Shown here one piece after another: positions 23,351 through 32,376 of a DNA stretch of 51,149 nucleotides. The stretch lies in the NCBI GenBank assembly GCA_023666945.1, contig JAMPAY010000017.1:1-51149 (forward strand), written 5' to 3'. A program made the position numbers and the translations under genes. Numbering within the stretch: position 1 is the first letter of the stretch; every line of letters starts with the position of its first letter. Origin of the DNA: Paludibacter sp. GTDB taxonomy: Bacteria > Bacteroidota > Bacteroidia > Bacteroidales > Paludibacteraceae. The notes beneath the pieces were generated by a model. That model did no database searches. It was not told the origin of the DNA and saw only the letters and a program-made list of their open reading frames with translations.

Positions 23351-24799
23351 ATGAAAGAAAAAATGACAAATTGGCGGTGGGTCATGTGCGCAATGCTCTT
23401 CTTTGCCACCACGGTCAATTATATGGATCGTCAGGTACTCAGTCTGACATTCAAAGAGTTTATTCAACCCGAATTTCATTGGACAGATAGCGATTACGGC
23501 ACCATCACCGGATGGTTCTCCATCGCCTATGCCATCTTCTGTCTCTTCGCCGGAAAATTCATCGATTGGATGGGTACAAAAAAAGGCTATCTCATCGCTA
23601 TTATAGTGTGGTCATTAGGAGCCGTATTGCATGCAGCATGCGGATGGGCAACAACATTGTTTATCCCCGAAATTGATAGCATTGCTGCATTGCGGGCCGT
23701 CGAAGCAGGATCAGAATTGGCAAGTGTCATTGCAATGGTTTCTGTATGGCTTTTCTTGGCATGCCGCATGATACTCGGATTAGGAGAAGCAGGCAATTTC
23801 CCCGCTGCTATCAAAGTAACGGCTGAATATTTCCCCAAAAAAGACCGTGCTTTCGCTACTTCGCTTTTCAATGCAGGAGCATCTGTGGGAGCATTGGCTG
23901 CACCTGCAACCATACCTTTGCTCGCTAAAGCATGGGGGTGGGAAATGGCGTTCATTATAATCGGTGCGTTAGGATTCATTTGGGCAGGCATATGGATTTT
24001 TGTCTATAATAAGCCCTCTGAGTCAAAAAATGTCAACAAAGCCGAACTCGATTACATCAATCAAGACGATACTGCCGAAGAAAAACAGACTGCTACCGAC
24101 AAAGCAGAAAAACAAATGAGTTATCTTAAAGCCTTAAGTTACAAACAAACTTGGTCTTTTATCTTCGGTAAATTCATGACCGATGGTGTTTGGTGGTTCT
24201 TCCTATTTTGGGCTCCCGCCTATTTCCAAGATCAGTTCGGACACAAAGCAAGCGATCCTATGGGTATTGCACTCATCTTCACACTCTATGCTATCGTTAC
24301 CGTACTATCTCTTTTTGGAGGATACCTACCCAAGATATTCGTAGAAAAACAAGGCATGGATCCCTATGCAGGGCGCATGCGGGCTATGCTCATCTTTGCA
24401 TTCTTCCCACTGTTGGCCTTATTTGCACAACCCTTGGGAGATTATTTCCACAGTGCTTGGTGGCCTGCTATCATTATCGGATTAGTCGGTGCAGGACATC
24501 AAAGTTGGTCGGCTAACATCTTCTCCACCGTAGGTGATATGTTCCCAAAATCGGCAATCGCTACCATTACGGGTATCGGTGCCATGGCCGGAGGTGTCGG
24601 ATCTTTCCTCATCAACAAAGGATCAGGTGTTCTCTTCGATTATGCTGCCGGACAAGGCGAAGCATTTGCATTCATGGGCTTTACAGGAAAACCGGCCGCA
24701 TATATGATTGTCTTCTGCATTTGTGCCGTTGCTTATCTCATCGGTTGGACTGTCATGAAAGCATTGGTGCCCAAATACAAACCAATCTATCTTCAATAA
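23351..24799 (+). CDS. exuT: MFS hexuronate transporter (ExuT-like)
   Basis: This 482-aa inner-membrane carrier of the major facilitator superfamily (anion:cation symporter branch) has about 12 hydrophobic segments. ATTVNYMDRQVLSLT in the first helix, GLGEAGNFPAAIKVTAEYFPKKDRA and the loop MFPKSAIATITGIGAMAGGVGS are typical of ExuT/hexonate carriers. Glucuronate or galacturonate is the likely substrate from its place after uxaC, kdgK and eda. A terminator follows. Confidence 0.88.
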   Translation: MKEKMTNWRWVMCAMLFFATTVNYMDRQVLSLTFKEFIQPEFHWTDSDYGTITGWFSIAYAIFCLFAGKFIDWMGTKKGYLIAIIVWSLGAVLHAACGWATTLFIPEIDSIAALRAVEAGSELASVIAMVSVWLFLACRMILGLGEAGNFPAAIKVTAEYFPKKDRAFATSLFNAGASVGALAAPATIPLLAKAWGWEMAFIIIGALGFIWAGIWIFVYNKPSESKNVNKAELDYINQDDTAEEKQTATDKAEKQMSYLKALSYKQTWSFIFGKFMTDGVWWFFLFWAPAYFQDQFGHKASDPMGIALIFTLYAIVTVLSLFGGYLPKIFVEKQGMDPYAGRMRAMLIFAFFPLLALFAQPLGDYFHSAWWPAIIIGLVGAGHQSWSANIFSTVGDMFPKSAIATITGIGAMAGGVGSFLINKGSGVLFDYAAGQGEAFAFMGFTGKPAAYMIVFCICAVAYLIGWTVMKALVPKYKPIYLQ

Positions 24800-24824
24800 T
24801 CACAGATAGTTATTACTCCCATTT

Positions 24825-24870
24825 CTATCGGTCGGATAAGGCAGCGAACCTATCCGACCGATAGTTTTTA
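24825..24870 (+). terminator. terminator of the hexuronate operon
   Basis: CTATCGGTCGGATA (24825-24838) pairs perfectly with TATCCGACCGATAG (24851-24864), followed by TTTTTATTTA. Confidence 0.92.
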
Positions 24871-25003
24871 TTTATACGCTGCACACATCTGACATCCCGA
24901 CAAAACTATACATTTATTCACACAATGGCATAATTTACTAACATTTTTCTTTCATTCCAAGCACATTCATTATCTTATCAGATTTACACCCCCTACAAAT
25001 TCA

Positions 25004-25047
25004 TTACGAGACCGTAACGACATCATAACGAGACCGTATCGAGACCT
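25004..25047 (+). repeat. four 11-bp units of TAACGAGACCG type
   Basis: TTACGAGACCG, TAACGACATCA, TAACGAGACCG and TATCGAGACCT follow each other exactly at 11-bp steps. The same unit, in the same orientation relative to the gene, occurs in front of dnaN at 34567-34621. The array ends 86 bp before the hflX -33 box. Confidence 0.75.
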
Positions 25048-25133
25048 TAAGCCAATATCATTTTGACAACCTGCGCAATCCCTCATCATCCATACCGCAC
25101 AACATCTGCCTTATATACACCACTGACAACATA

Positions 25134-25164
25134 TTGCCCGATTCAAAAAGAAACACTATCTTTG
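25134..25164 (+). promoter_or_regulatory. hflX promoter
   Basis: TTG (25134-25136), a 20-bp spacer and TATCTTTG (25157-25164) lie 30 bases before ATG 25195. This fixes the start of hflX downstream of the longer open frame. Confidence 0.8.
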
Positions 25165-25194
25165 CATAACGTTTTGGCTAACTACTATTCTATT

Positions 25195-26442
25195 ATGCAA
25201 ACAGAACAACCTATTGACAACCGAATGCGAGCCATACTCGTAGGACTAATTACACCTGCACAACCCGAAGAACGCACCAACGAATATCTCGACGAACTCG
25301 CCTTTCTTGCTGACACCGACAATATCTTGCCTGTGCGTCGTTTCATACAACGTCTCGATCAACCCAACTCCAATTGTTATGTCGGCGAAGGAAAACTTGC
25401 GGAAATAAAGAACTATATCGAACAATGCAAAGAAAATCAAGAACCGCTTGACCTCGTTATATTCGATGACGAACTCTCTCCTCGGCAATTGAGGAATATC
25501 GAAAAAACATTAGGCATCCGCATCATGGATCGCACCATACTTATCTTGGAAATTTTCCTGCTCCGTGCTCAAACATCCTATGCCAAAACGCAAGTCGAAA
25601 TGGCACATTTGCAGTATATGCTACCACGACTCACGCGTATGTGGAGTCACCTCGACCGACAACGAGGCGGAGGAACCACCTCACGAGGTATGGGCGAAAC
25701 ACAAATCGAGGCCGACAAACGTATCATCAAAAACCGCATCGCACTACTCCGCGAAGACCTTAAGAAAATCGACCGACAAATGGCAACCCAACGGCAAAAC
25801 CGCGGGAAAATGGTACGTGTCGCACTCGTCGGATACACCAATGTAGGTAAATCTACGCTAATGAACCTACTATCCAAATCCGATGTCTTTGCCGAAAACA
25901 AACTGTTTGCTACACTCGATACCACCGTACGCAAAGTCACCATCGACAATCTGCCCTTCCTACTGAGCGATACTGTCGGTTTTATACGCAAGTTGCCACA
26001 CAACCTTATTGAATCTTTCAAATCAACACTCGACGAGGTACGAGAAGCCGACCTCCTTATTCATGTAGTCGACATATCGCATCCCAACTTCGAAGAACAA
26101 TACAACGTAGTTGAACAGACCATCAACGACATCCTGCATCCTGACGATAAAAACGATAACAATCGTAAACAGATACCGGAAATCGTTGTATTCAACAAAA
26201 CCGATACTTTCCACTATACACCTAAAGAAGAAGACGACCTCACACCTATAGGAAAAGAAAACATTCCGTTGGAAGAATTGGAAAAAACATGGATGAGTCG
26301 CATGGATAACGACTGTATATTCATCTCGGCACGACAAAAAGACAATATAGAGCCGCTCAAACAAATCATGTACCAACGCATCAAAGCCATACATGTAGAA
26401 CGCTACCCTTACAACGATTTTCTCTTCCAAAAATACGAATAA
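25195..26442 (+). CDS. hflX: ribosome-associated GTPase HflX
   Basis: HflX is a GTPase that binds the 50S subunit and splits stalled ribosomes under stress. The 415-aa protein has the HflX N-terminal domain (ILVGLITP, LDLVIFDDELSPRQLRNIE), the glycine-rich linker GGGTTSRGMGETQIEADKR and the G domain with GYTNVGKSTLMN (G1), DTVGFIRKLPH (G3) and FNKTD (G4). The start ATG 25195 is chosen because of the promoter just upstream and the agreement with the family N-terminus. Confidence 0.95.
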   Translation: MQTEQPIDNRMRAILVGLITPAQPEERTNEYLDELAFLADTDNILPVRRFIQRLDQPNSNCYVGEGKLAEIKNYIEQCKENQEPLDLVIFDDELSPRQLRNIEKTLGIRIMDRTILILEIFLLRAQTSYAKTQVEMAHLQYMLPRLTRMWSHLDRQRGGGTTSRGMGETQIEADKRIIKNRIALLREDLKKIDRQMATQRQNRGKMVRVALVGYTNVGKSTLMNLLSKSDVFAENKLFATLDTTVRKVTIDNLPFLLSDTVGFIRKLPHNLIESFKSTLDEVREADLLIHVVDISHPNFEEQYNVVEQTINDILHPDDKNDNNRKQIPEIVVFNKTDTFHYTPKEEDDLTPIGKENIPLEELEKTWMSRMDNDCIFISARQKDNIEPLKQIMYQRIKAIHVERYPYNDFLFQKYE

Positions 26443-26474
26443 CGAGTAAATATCACGAAAAGAGAAGCAATATA

Positions 26475-26506
26475 TTTGTCCGTTTACAAAAAAAGCAGTA
26501 TCTTTG
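26475..26506 (+). promoter_or_regulatory. promoter of the phosphoglucomutase gene
   Basis: TTTG (26475-26478), a 20-bp spacer and TATCTTTG (26499-26506) match the consensus, 44 bases before the ATG. Confidence 0.85.
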
Positions 26507-26550
26507 CCGTCCGAAATTAATACGGACGCTTACTACAATACCTATATATC

Positions 26551-28287
26551 ATGAACGAGGAACTCAAACAAGTAATGCAGAAAGCCGAAACATGGCTTTC
26601 GGGCAACTATGACGCAGAAACCCAAGCACAAGTACGCGCCATGTTGGAAGCCGAAGACAAAACCGAATTGATTGAGTCATTCTACAAAGACCTTGAATTC
26701 GGAACGGGAGGACTGCGCGGCATCATGGGGGCCGGTTCCAATCGCATGAATATCTACACTGTAGGAGCAGCCACACAAGGGCTTGCCAACTACATTAACC
26801 TGCATTTTGCAGGTAAAAATCCTGCTGTGGTTGTAGGACACGACTGTCGCAACAATAGTCGTAAGTTCGCAGAAATTGCCGCTGACATATTCTCGGCAAA
26901 CGGTATTAAAGCCTATCTCTTCGAAGATTTGCGCCCGACACCCGAAATCTCTTTCGCTATTCGGCAATTGGGATGTCAAAGCGGTGTTATCGTAACGGCA
27001 AGCCACAACCCTAAAGAATACAACGGCTATAAAGTTTATTGGGAAGATGGTGCACAAATCATTGCACCGCACGACACGGGAATCATCAACGAAGTAAACA
27101 AAGTTACCGTTGACGACATCCGTTTCACGGGAAATCCCGCACTCATTGAGATTATCGGCAAAGAGATGGATCGCAAATTTATGGACGCCATCAAAACGCT
27201 AAGTCTCTCACCCGAAGCAGTTGCCAAACACAAAGATATGAAGATTGTGTACACGCCATGCCACGGTACCGGCGTTACCATCATACCGCAACTGATGAAA
27301 GAACTCGGGTTCGACAATTTCACCACTGTAGAAGAGCAATGTGTCATCGATGGCAATTTCCCCACAGTGAAGAGTCCTAATCCCGAAGAACCCGCCACTC
27401 TTTCTATGGCAATCGAAAAAGCAAAACGCATCAATGCCGATATGGTATGCGCAAGCGACCCCGATGCCGACCGATTGGGTATTGCCGTTAAAAACGACAA
27501 AGACGAATGGGTACTCATCAATGGTAACCAAACATGCATCATGTTTACCTACTACATCTTACGTCGTCGCCAAGAACTCGGCTTGCAGAAAGATACCGAT
27601 TTTGTGGTAAAAACGATTGTTACCAGCGAAGTAATGAAAGATGTAGCCGACAAATACGGTGTCACTATCTTCGACTGCTACACCGGTTTCAAATGGATTG
27701 CAGGCGTAGTACGCGAATTGGAGGGAAAACGCAAGTATGTAGGTGGCGGAGAAGAAAGTTTCGGTTATATGGCAGAAGATTTCTGTCGCGACAAAGACTC
27801 TGTTTCGGCAATCTTCTTAATGTCTGAAATGGCGGCATGGGCTAAAGAACAAGGCAAATCGCTTTACCAATTACTGCAAGATATCTATATCGAAGTCGGA
27901 TATGGCAAAGAAAAAGGTATTTCTGTAGTACGACCGGGCAAAACCGGTGCAGAAGAAATCCGTCAAATGATGGTAGGCTATCGTGAGAATCCGCCCAAGG
28001 AAATTGCGGGGTCACCTGTTGTACGTATCAAAGACTACCAAACTTTAGAGAATAAAAACCTCAACGACAACACCATTACTACGTTGGATTTCCCTGCCAA
28101 GAGCAATGTATTGCAGTTCTTCACAGCCGATGGTACCAAAATTTCGGTACGTCCTTCCGGTACGGAACCTAAGATTAAGTTCTATATCGAAGTACGAGGC
28201 GAACTTACGGATCGCAATGGGTTCGATGCCGCAGAAGCAACCGCACAAACTAAAATTGATGCCGTACGTGCTTCGTTAGGCATTTAA
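26551..28287 (+). CDS. phosphoglucomutase/phosphomannomutase-family enzyme
   Basis: This alpha-D-phosphohexomutase interconverts sugar 1- and 6-phosphates, probably glucose, for glycogen and envelope sugars. The 578-aa protein has the four family landmarks: phosphoserine loop TASHNPKEYNGYKVYW, metal loop DPDADRLG, sugar loop GGEESFGY and phosphate-binding loop RPSGTEPKIKFY. The length corresponds to the PgcA-like bacterial branch. It is monocistronic, with its own promoter. Confidence 0.93.
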   Translation: MNEELKQVMQKAETWLSGNYDAETQAQVRAMLEAEDKTELIESFYKDLEFGTGGLRGIMGAGSNRMNIYTVGAATQGLANYINLHFAGKNPAVVVGHDCRNNSRKFAEIAADIFSANGIKAYLFEDLRPTPEISFAIRQLGCQSGVIVTASHNPKEYNGYKVYWEDGAQIIAPHDTGIINEVNKVTVDDIRFTGNPALIEIIGKEMDRKFMDAIKTLSLSPEAVAKHKDMKIVYTPCHGTGVTIIPQLMKELGFDNFTTVEEQCVIDGNFPTVKSPNPEEPATLSMAIEKAKRINADMVCASDPDADRLGIAVKNDKDEWVLINGNQTCIMFTYYILRRRQELGLQKDTDFVVKTIVTSEVMKDVADKYGVTIFDCYTGFKWIAGVVRELEGKRKYVGGGEESFGYMAEDFCRDKDSVSAIFLMSEMAAWAKEQGKSLYQLLQDIYIEVGYGKEKGISVVRPGKTGAEEIRQMMVGYRENPPKEIAGSPVVRIKDYQTLENKNLNDNTITTLDFPAKSNVLQFFTADGTKISVRPSGTEPKIKFYIEVRGELTDRNGFDAAEATAQTKIDAVRASLGI

Positions 28288-28363
28288 GAGAAACAAAATA
28301 CGTCGTTTCGGCACAAATACACATGCTTAAACAATAGTCAAGCATACCGAGGGATATCCTCAT

Positions 28364-28439
28364 CGAGATGTAGCGCAGTTGGTAGCGCACTACGTTCGGG
28401 ACGTAGGGGTCGGGCGTTCGAGTCGCCTCATCTCGACCA
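28364..28439 (+). tRNA. tRNA-Pro (anticodon CGG)
   Basis: Acceptor arms CGAGATG and CATCTCG pair fully. The D stem GCGC/GCGC, anticodon stem CTACG/CGTAG with loop TTCGGGA (anticodon CGG, reading CCG), and T arm GGGCG-TTCGAGT-CGCCT are all present, and ACCA ends the gene. The C1-G72 pair and A73 agree with proline tRNA identity. A terminator follows at once. Confidence 0.97.
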
Positions 28440-28442
28440 TAA

Positions 28443-28484
28443 AGATGCGAATTGGGTAATACATCCAATTCGCATCTTTTTCTT
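28443..28484 (+). terminator. terminator after tRNA-Pro
   Basis: AGATGCGAATTGG (28443-28455) pairs with CCAATTCGCATCT (28465-28477), followed by a T-rich run. Confidence 0.9.
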
Positions 28485-28492
28485 TTGCTATT

Positions 28493-28912
28493 ATGAGTTT
28501 GAAACGGTTTTTACAAGCACAAACAAGTGTTTACGCTACTGCACTACAAGAAGTAAAGAATGGTCAGAAACAAAGCCATTGGATTTGGTATATCTGTCCT
28601 CAGATGAAAGGTTTAGGTTACAGTAGCACCAACGCGTATTATGGCATTGAATCCAAAGAAGAGGCGGTAGAGTATATCAATCACCCTGTACTGAGTGCGC
28701 GTCTACAAGAGATTACCAACGCAATGCTCCAACATAGCAATACTAAAACTGCTGCCGATATATTTGGTACAGATGCTATAAAAGTAAAATCGTCTATGAC
28801 ATTGTTTAATACAGTATGCCCTAATGATATATTTGCACGGGTATTAGAAGTATTTTACCAAGGAAAACATTGCCAACGCACCCTGTCGTTGCTGCAAGAA
28901 AGTACTTGTTAA
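28493..28912 (+). CDS. DUF1810 family protein
   Basis: The 139-aa soluble protein belongs to DUF1810, as seen from RFLQAQ, ALQEVKNGQKQSHWIWYICPQMKGLG, the YYGIESKEEAVEYINHPVL segment and the late TLFNTVCPNDIFARVLEVFYQGK. Function is unknown. It begins just after the tRNA terminator and has no clear promoter of its own. Confidence 0.88.
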   Translation: MSLKRFLQAQTSVYATALQEVKNGQKQSHWIWYICPQMKGLGYSSTNAYYGIESKEEAVEYINHPVLSARLQEITNAMLQHSNTKTAADIFGTDAIKVKSSMTLFNTVCPNDIFARVLEVFYQGKHCQRTLSLLQESTC

Positions 28913-28980
28913 ACCGCTACCATGCTTTACCCACACCAAACTCTTAGAACGAAATCAGCTAAAGAGATTAAATAAAAAGC

Positions 28981-29113
28981 AGGGCAACCGCATCAAATTT
29001 TATCAAAAACTTAAAGCATTGATTATCAAATATACTTTTCTGCGCATCTATGCATTAAGCAAAAATAGTCATGTTCGGGTATCAATACGTTATAAATTTG
29101 ATGCGGTTTCCCT
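28981..29113 (+). mobile_element. MITE-like terminal-inverted-repeat element, copy 2
   Basis: This 133-bp element begins AGGGCAACCGCATCAAATTT, and its other end, in reverse complement, reads AGGGAAACCGCATCAAATTT: 20-bp terminal inverted repeats with one mismatch. It is flanked by the direct repeat AAATAAAAAGC (28970-28980 and, after one G, 29115-29125), which looks like a target duplication of about 10 bp. A diverged inverted copy is at 406-536. No ORF. Confidence 0.8.
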
Positions 29114-29132
29114 GAAATAAAAAGCGCTGTAC

Positions 29133-29163
29133 TTGCACTTTACAAAATAACATACTATCTTTG
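29133..29163 (+). promoter_or_regulatory. promoter of the decayed outer-membrane gene
   Basis: TTG (29133-29135), a 20-bp spacer and TATCTTTG (29156-29163) lie 30 bases before the ATA that stands where the start codon should be. Confidence 0.7.
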
Positions 29164-29192
29164 TCACTATTATTCATTAATTATCTTGTCCC

Positions 29193-30001
29193 ATAAAAAA
29201 ACACATCTGCCTGTTCACTGCAATCGTATGCGCCAATTGTCTTTATGCAAAATTACCCGAGAATTTACACTTCGGAATAGAAGTGGGCAATGATAACATA
29301 CGCCCTCATACCCGACAAACCGATGAAAGTTCCACATATATTTTATATACTTTACCGGACTGGGATACAAACAGGACTATCGTCTTCAATGGTTTTCATA
29401 TAGGTCCGACCATTACTTACAATTTCACCGATTGGGTTGGTCTCAGCAGCGGACTAATGTACCATACGGAACATACAATGTCTTCAAATACAAAGCCCAA
29501 GAAACTTCTTACAATTCTCATATACGAGGTAGCCTGAATGCACATTCCTTACAAATACCTCTACGTGCTCAGTTTACGCACACTTTCAGCAATGGATTAG
29601 GTGTAATGGCAGTAGCAGGTCCGGTATTTCACTTTGGAGTTGACCTAACAACTGATTTACTATCAAAAGAATCCGACGGAATTTCTAAAGAATGGGAACG
29701 TGAAACATGGCATGCCTTCAGCAATACCAGAAAAGAAAGTTATGGTCCAAATGGCAAAACCGATGTAGAGGAACATAGTGAAGTCTACTACTATACATGG
29801 TTCGACTTCAAATTAGGTATAGGTGCAGGAATTACCTTCGGCAACCTATATGTACTTGCCACCTATGATGTCGGTCTACTCAATCGTGCCAAAAAAGACA
29901 CAGACTGCATATACAATATTACGCTACCTGATTCTGATTACAGAAACAATACCATATTACGCTTTACGATGGATGATATAAAGTTATCCGTCGGTTATTG
30001 A
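29193..30001 (+). pseudogene. outer-membrane beta-barrel protein gene, start lost and frameshifted
   Basis: From ATA 29193 the frame encodes a signal peptide (KKHICLFTAIVCANCLYA), then FGIEVGN, FNGFHIGPTITYNFTDWVGLSSGLMYH. No ATG, GTG or TTG lies between the preceding stop and this point, so an ATG seems to have become ATA. Between about 29450 and 29480 reading must move by two bases (or one back) to continue in the frame with SLQIPLRAQFTHTF, GVMAVAGPVFHFGVD and LGIGAGITFGNLYVLATYDVGLLN, ending at 30001. The pieces look like one small porin-like barrel. Two lesions favour true decay. The inverted-repeat element is 80 bp upstream. Confidence 0.7.
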
Positions 30002-30015
30002 TTTTAACACAACAG

Positions 30016-30060
30016 AGGACGCCTGACCACTTGGCTTGTCCGGCGTCCTTTGTTGTTATT
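30016..30060. terminator. terminator between convergent genes
   Basis: AGGACGCC (30016-30023) pairs with GGCGTCCT (30042-30049), with further weak pairing inside and TTGTTGTT after it. It separates the decayed gene from radA. Confidence 0.75.
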
Positions 30061-30085
30061 ATCCTCTTCTGTTATTAGATGCGTA

Positions 30086-31444
30086 CTATTTACGTACCAC
30101 TATTTCCTTAAAAGCGTCTACCACTTTACTTACGGGCAGCACCTTTATCCGTAGTCCCGAGAGCGAGACTTTCTGCCCTGCAGGAATCAGAATCTTACTA
30201 AAGCCCAATTTCTGCGCCTCCAATATACGTTGTTCTATACGGTTAACCGGACGAATCTCCCCCGCCAAGCCTACCTCGCCTGTCAAGCATACACCCGGCT
30301 CGATAGCAATATCCATATTCGACGACAATACCGCTGCCAGTACAGCCAAATCGATAGCGGGATCGTTCACTCGTAAACCTCCCGCGATATTTAGAAACAC
30401 ATCTTTCTGCGGTAACTTAAAGCCTACACGTTTCTCAAGCACTGCAAGCAACATATTGAGTCGACGCAGGTCAAAACCAGTACTGCTCCGCTGCGGAACA
30501 CCATAGGCAGCAGACGACACCAGTGCCTGCACCTCTATCAAGAAAGGGCGCACCCCCTCCACGGCAGAGGCTATGGCTATTCCCGATAAACCATCATGAT
30601 TTTGCGACAACAACAACTCGCTCGGGTTACTCACTTCCCGTAAGCCGTCCTGACGCATCTCAAAAATCCCCAACTCCGATGTACTACCGAATCGATTTTT
30701 CTGCGCTCGTAATATACGGTACATATAATGCTGGTCGCCTTCAAACTGCAATACCGTATCGACGATATGTTCCAACACCTTAGGTCCTGCCAATGAGCCT
30801 TCCTTATTGATATGTCCCACTATAAGAAACGGTATATTACTCTCTTTTGCATACTTCAGTATCTGAGAAGCGCACTCTCTCACTTGTCCCACACTACCTA
30901 CCGTAGACTCCAGAGTATCCATCCCTATAGTCTGAATAGAATCGACCACGACAACCTCCGGCTGCAACTGACGCACATGCTCCAAGATCCGTTCCAAAGA
31001 GGTCTCACTCACTATATACAGATTCTCCGGGTCACCTGCCAATCTGCCCGCACGCAGTTTCAATTGCCTAACGCTTTCCTCGCCCGAAGCATACAATGTC
31101 TTCAATTCCCCCATCCGCATCAGTACCTGCAAAGCCAATGTTGATTTGCCGATACCCGGTTCACCGCCCAATAGCACCAACGACCCCGGCACCAAACCGC
31201 CGCCCAATACACGATTCAATTCGGCATTGTGCATATTAATGCGCATATCTTCGGTAGCCTCTACTTCCTGAATACGTTGAGGAGTAACCGATGAATGTAA
31301 ACCATTCGACAATGAACGCGTCGGAGTCTTCTCCACCAACTCTTCCACATACGTCCCCCACTCTCCGCATTGCGGGCACTTACCTATCAACTTGGGGGCT
31401 TTCGCGCCACAACTTTGGCATATATATACGGTCTGTTGCTTCAT
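30086..31444 (-). CDS. radA: DNA repair protein RadA
   Basis: RadA is a DnaB/RecA-like ATPase that promotes branch migration in recombinational repair. The 452-aa protein has an N-terminal zinc finger (CQSCGAKAPKLIGKCPQCGEW), Walker A GGEPGIGKST, the RadA-specific KNRFGS, and a C-terminal Lon-like domain with DLAVLAAVLSS and GEVGLAGEIR. It starts 2 bases after the rnz stop, so it probably shares a transcript with rnz and the exonuclease gene. Confidence 0.96.
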   Translation of the reverse strand: MKQQTVYICQSCGAKAPKLIGKCPQCGEWGTYVEELVEKTPTRSLSNGLHSSVTPQRIQEVEATEDMRINMHNAELNRVLGGGLVPGSLVLLGGEPGIGKSTLALQVLMRMGELKTLYASGEESVRQLKLRAGRLAGDPENLYIVSETSLERILEHVRQLQPEVVVVDSIQTIGMDTLESTVGSVGQVRECASQILKYAKESNIPFLIVGHINKEGSLAGPKVLEHIVDTVLQFEGDQHYMYRILRAQKNRFGSTSELGIFEMRQDGLREVSNPSELLLSQNHDGLSGIAIASAVEGVRPFLIEVQALVSSAAYGVPQRSSTGFDLRRLNMLLAVLEKRVGFKLPQKDVFLNIAGGLRVNDPAIDLAVLAAVLSSNMDIAIEPGVCLTGEVGLAGEIRPVNRIEQRILEAQKLGFSKILIPAGQKVSLSGLRIKVLPVSKVVDAFKEIVVRK

Positions 31445-31446
31445 TC

Positions 31447-32361
31447 TTATAACGTATATGTAGTTTCTTCCTTACCCATCAACACATTCGGGAATACAGT
31501 TTTCGCTTCTTCCAAGAGTACATTCGGCTCTTCATAGCGGGCAGAATAATGACCAATGATCAGTTGTTTAACATTGGCTTGTCGTGCTATCATTGCCGCC
31601 TGACGGGCCGTGGAATGTTGTGTTTCTTTGGCTCTCTCGGCATATTCTTCCGTATAGGTGGTTTCATGATACAAACAATCCACACCGCTAATGATAGGTA
31701 CTATACGTTCGTAATAAGCCGTATCCGAACAATAGGCATACCGAAACGGCGGAGTAGGAGCAGTTGTCAAACGATCATTCGGTATAACGGTTCCGTCTTC
31801 CGTCACATAGTCCTCACCCCGTTTCAATGCCGGTACACTACACAACGGGATACCATAAACATCCAGCATATCGCGCACGATATGGCGTTCTCTCGGTTTC
31901 TCTTCGAACAAGAAGCCACAACACGGCACACGATGTTTCAACGGTATTGTAGTAACCGTCAGTGTACGGTCTTCATACACCACCTCATTCTTTCTCGGAT
32001 TGATACTATGAAATATCACATCATACGACATTCCTTGACAAAAATAGTCCAACCACGGACGCATCAAACGTTCCAAGTCCGGCTGAGCATAGATATGTAT
32101 GGCACGTGTGCGTCCCAACATTCCCAAAGTTGAGAGCAATCCCATCAGTCCGAAACAATGGTCGCCATGCAGATGAGAAATAAATATCGTATCCATACGC
32201 GTAATACGCTGCGACATTCTGCGTAACGTAATCTGTACTCCCTCACCGCAATCTATCAGAAACTGTTTCTCACACATCTCCAATAACTGCCCGCTCGGAT
32301 TATGCAATCGTGTCGGCATGGCAGAGCCACATCCTAATATGGTCAATCTGTGTTCACTCAC
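31447..32361 (-). CDS. rnz: ribonuclease Z
   Basis: This metallo-beta-lactamase-fold endonuclease trims the 3' ends of tRNA precursors. The 304-aa protein starts LTILGCGSAMPT and has the zinc motif FISHLHGDHCFGL, DCLYHETTY and a C-terminal IIGHYSARY. The tRNA gene in this window encodes CCA, so the role of RNase Z here may be general RNA processing or maturation of CCA-less tRNAs. Confidence 0.94.
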   Translation of the reverse strand: MSEHRLTILGCGSAMPTRLHNPSGQLLEMCEKQFLIDCGEGVQITLRRMSQRITRMDTIFISHLHGDHCFGLMGLLSTLGMLGRTRAIHIYAQPDLERLMRPWLDYFCQGMSYDVIFHSINPRKNEVVYEDRTLTVTTIPLKHRVPCCGFLFEEKPRERHIVRDMLDVYGIPLCSVPALKRGEDYVTEDGTVIPNDRLTTAPTPPFRYAYCSDTAYYERIVPIISGVDCLYHETTYTEEYAERAKETQHSTARQAAMIARQANVKQLIIGHYSARYEEPNVLLEEAKTVFPNVLMGKEETTYTL

Positions 32362-32376
32362 CTGTTGTAATTTTTC

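Larger units (their letters stand above)
24800..25194. other. intergenic region before hflX
   Basis: 395 bp containing the operon terminator, an A/T-rich stretch, the 11-bp repeat array at 25004-25047 and the hflX promoter. A 44-codon in-frame extension of hflX from 25063 crosses the promoter and is rejected. Confidence 0.6.

Noticed and set aside
25063..25194. 44-codon N-terminal extension of hflX
   Set aside because: It contains the promoter boxes and does not resemble the family N-terminus.
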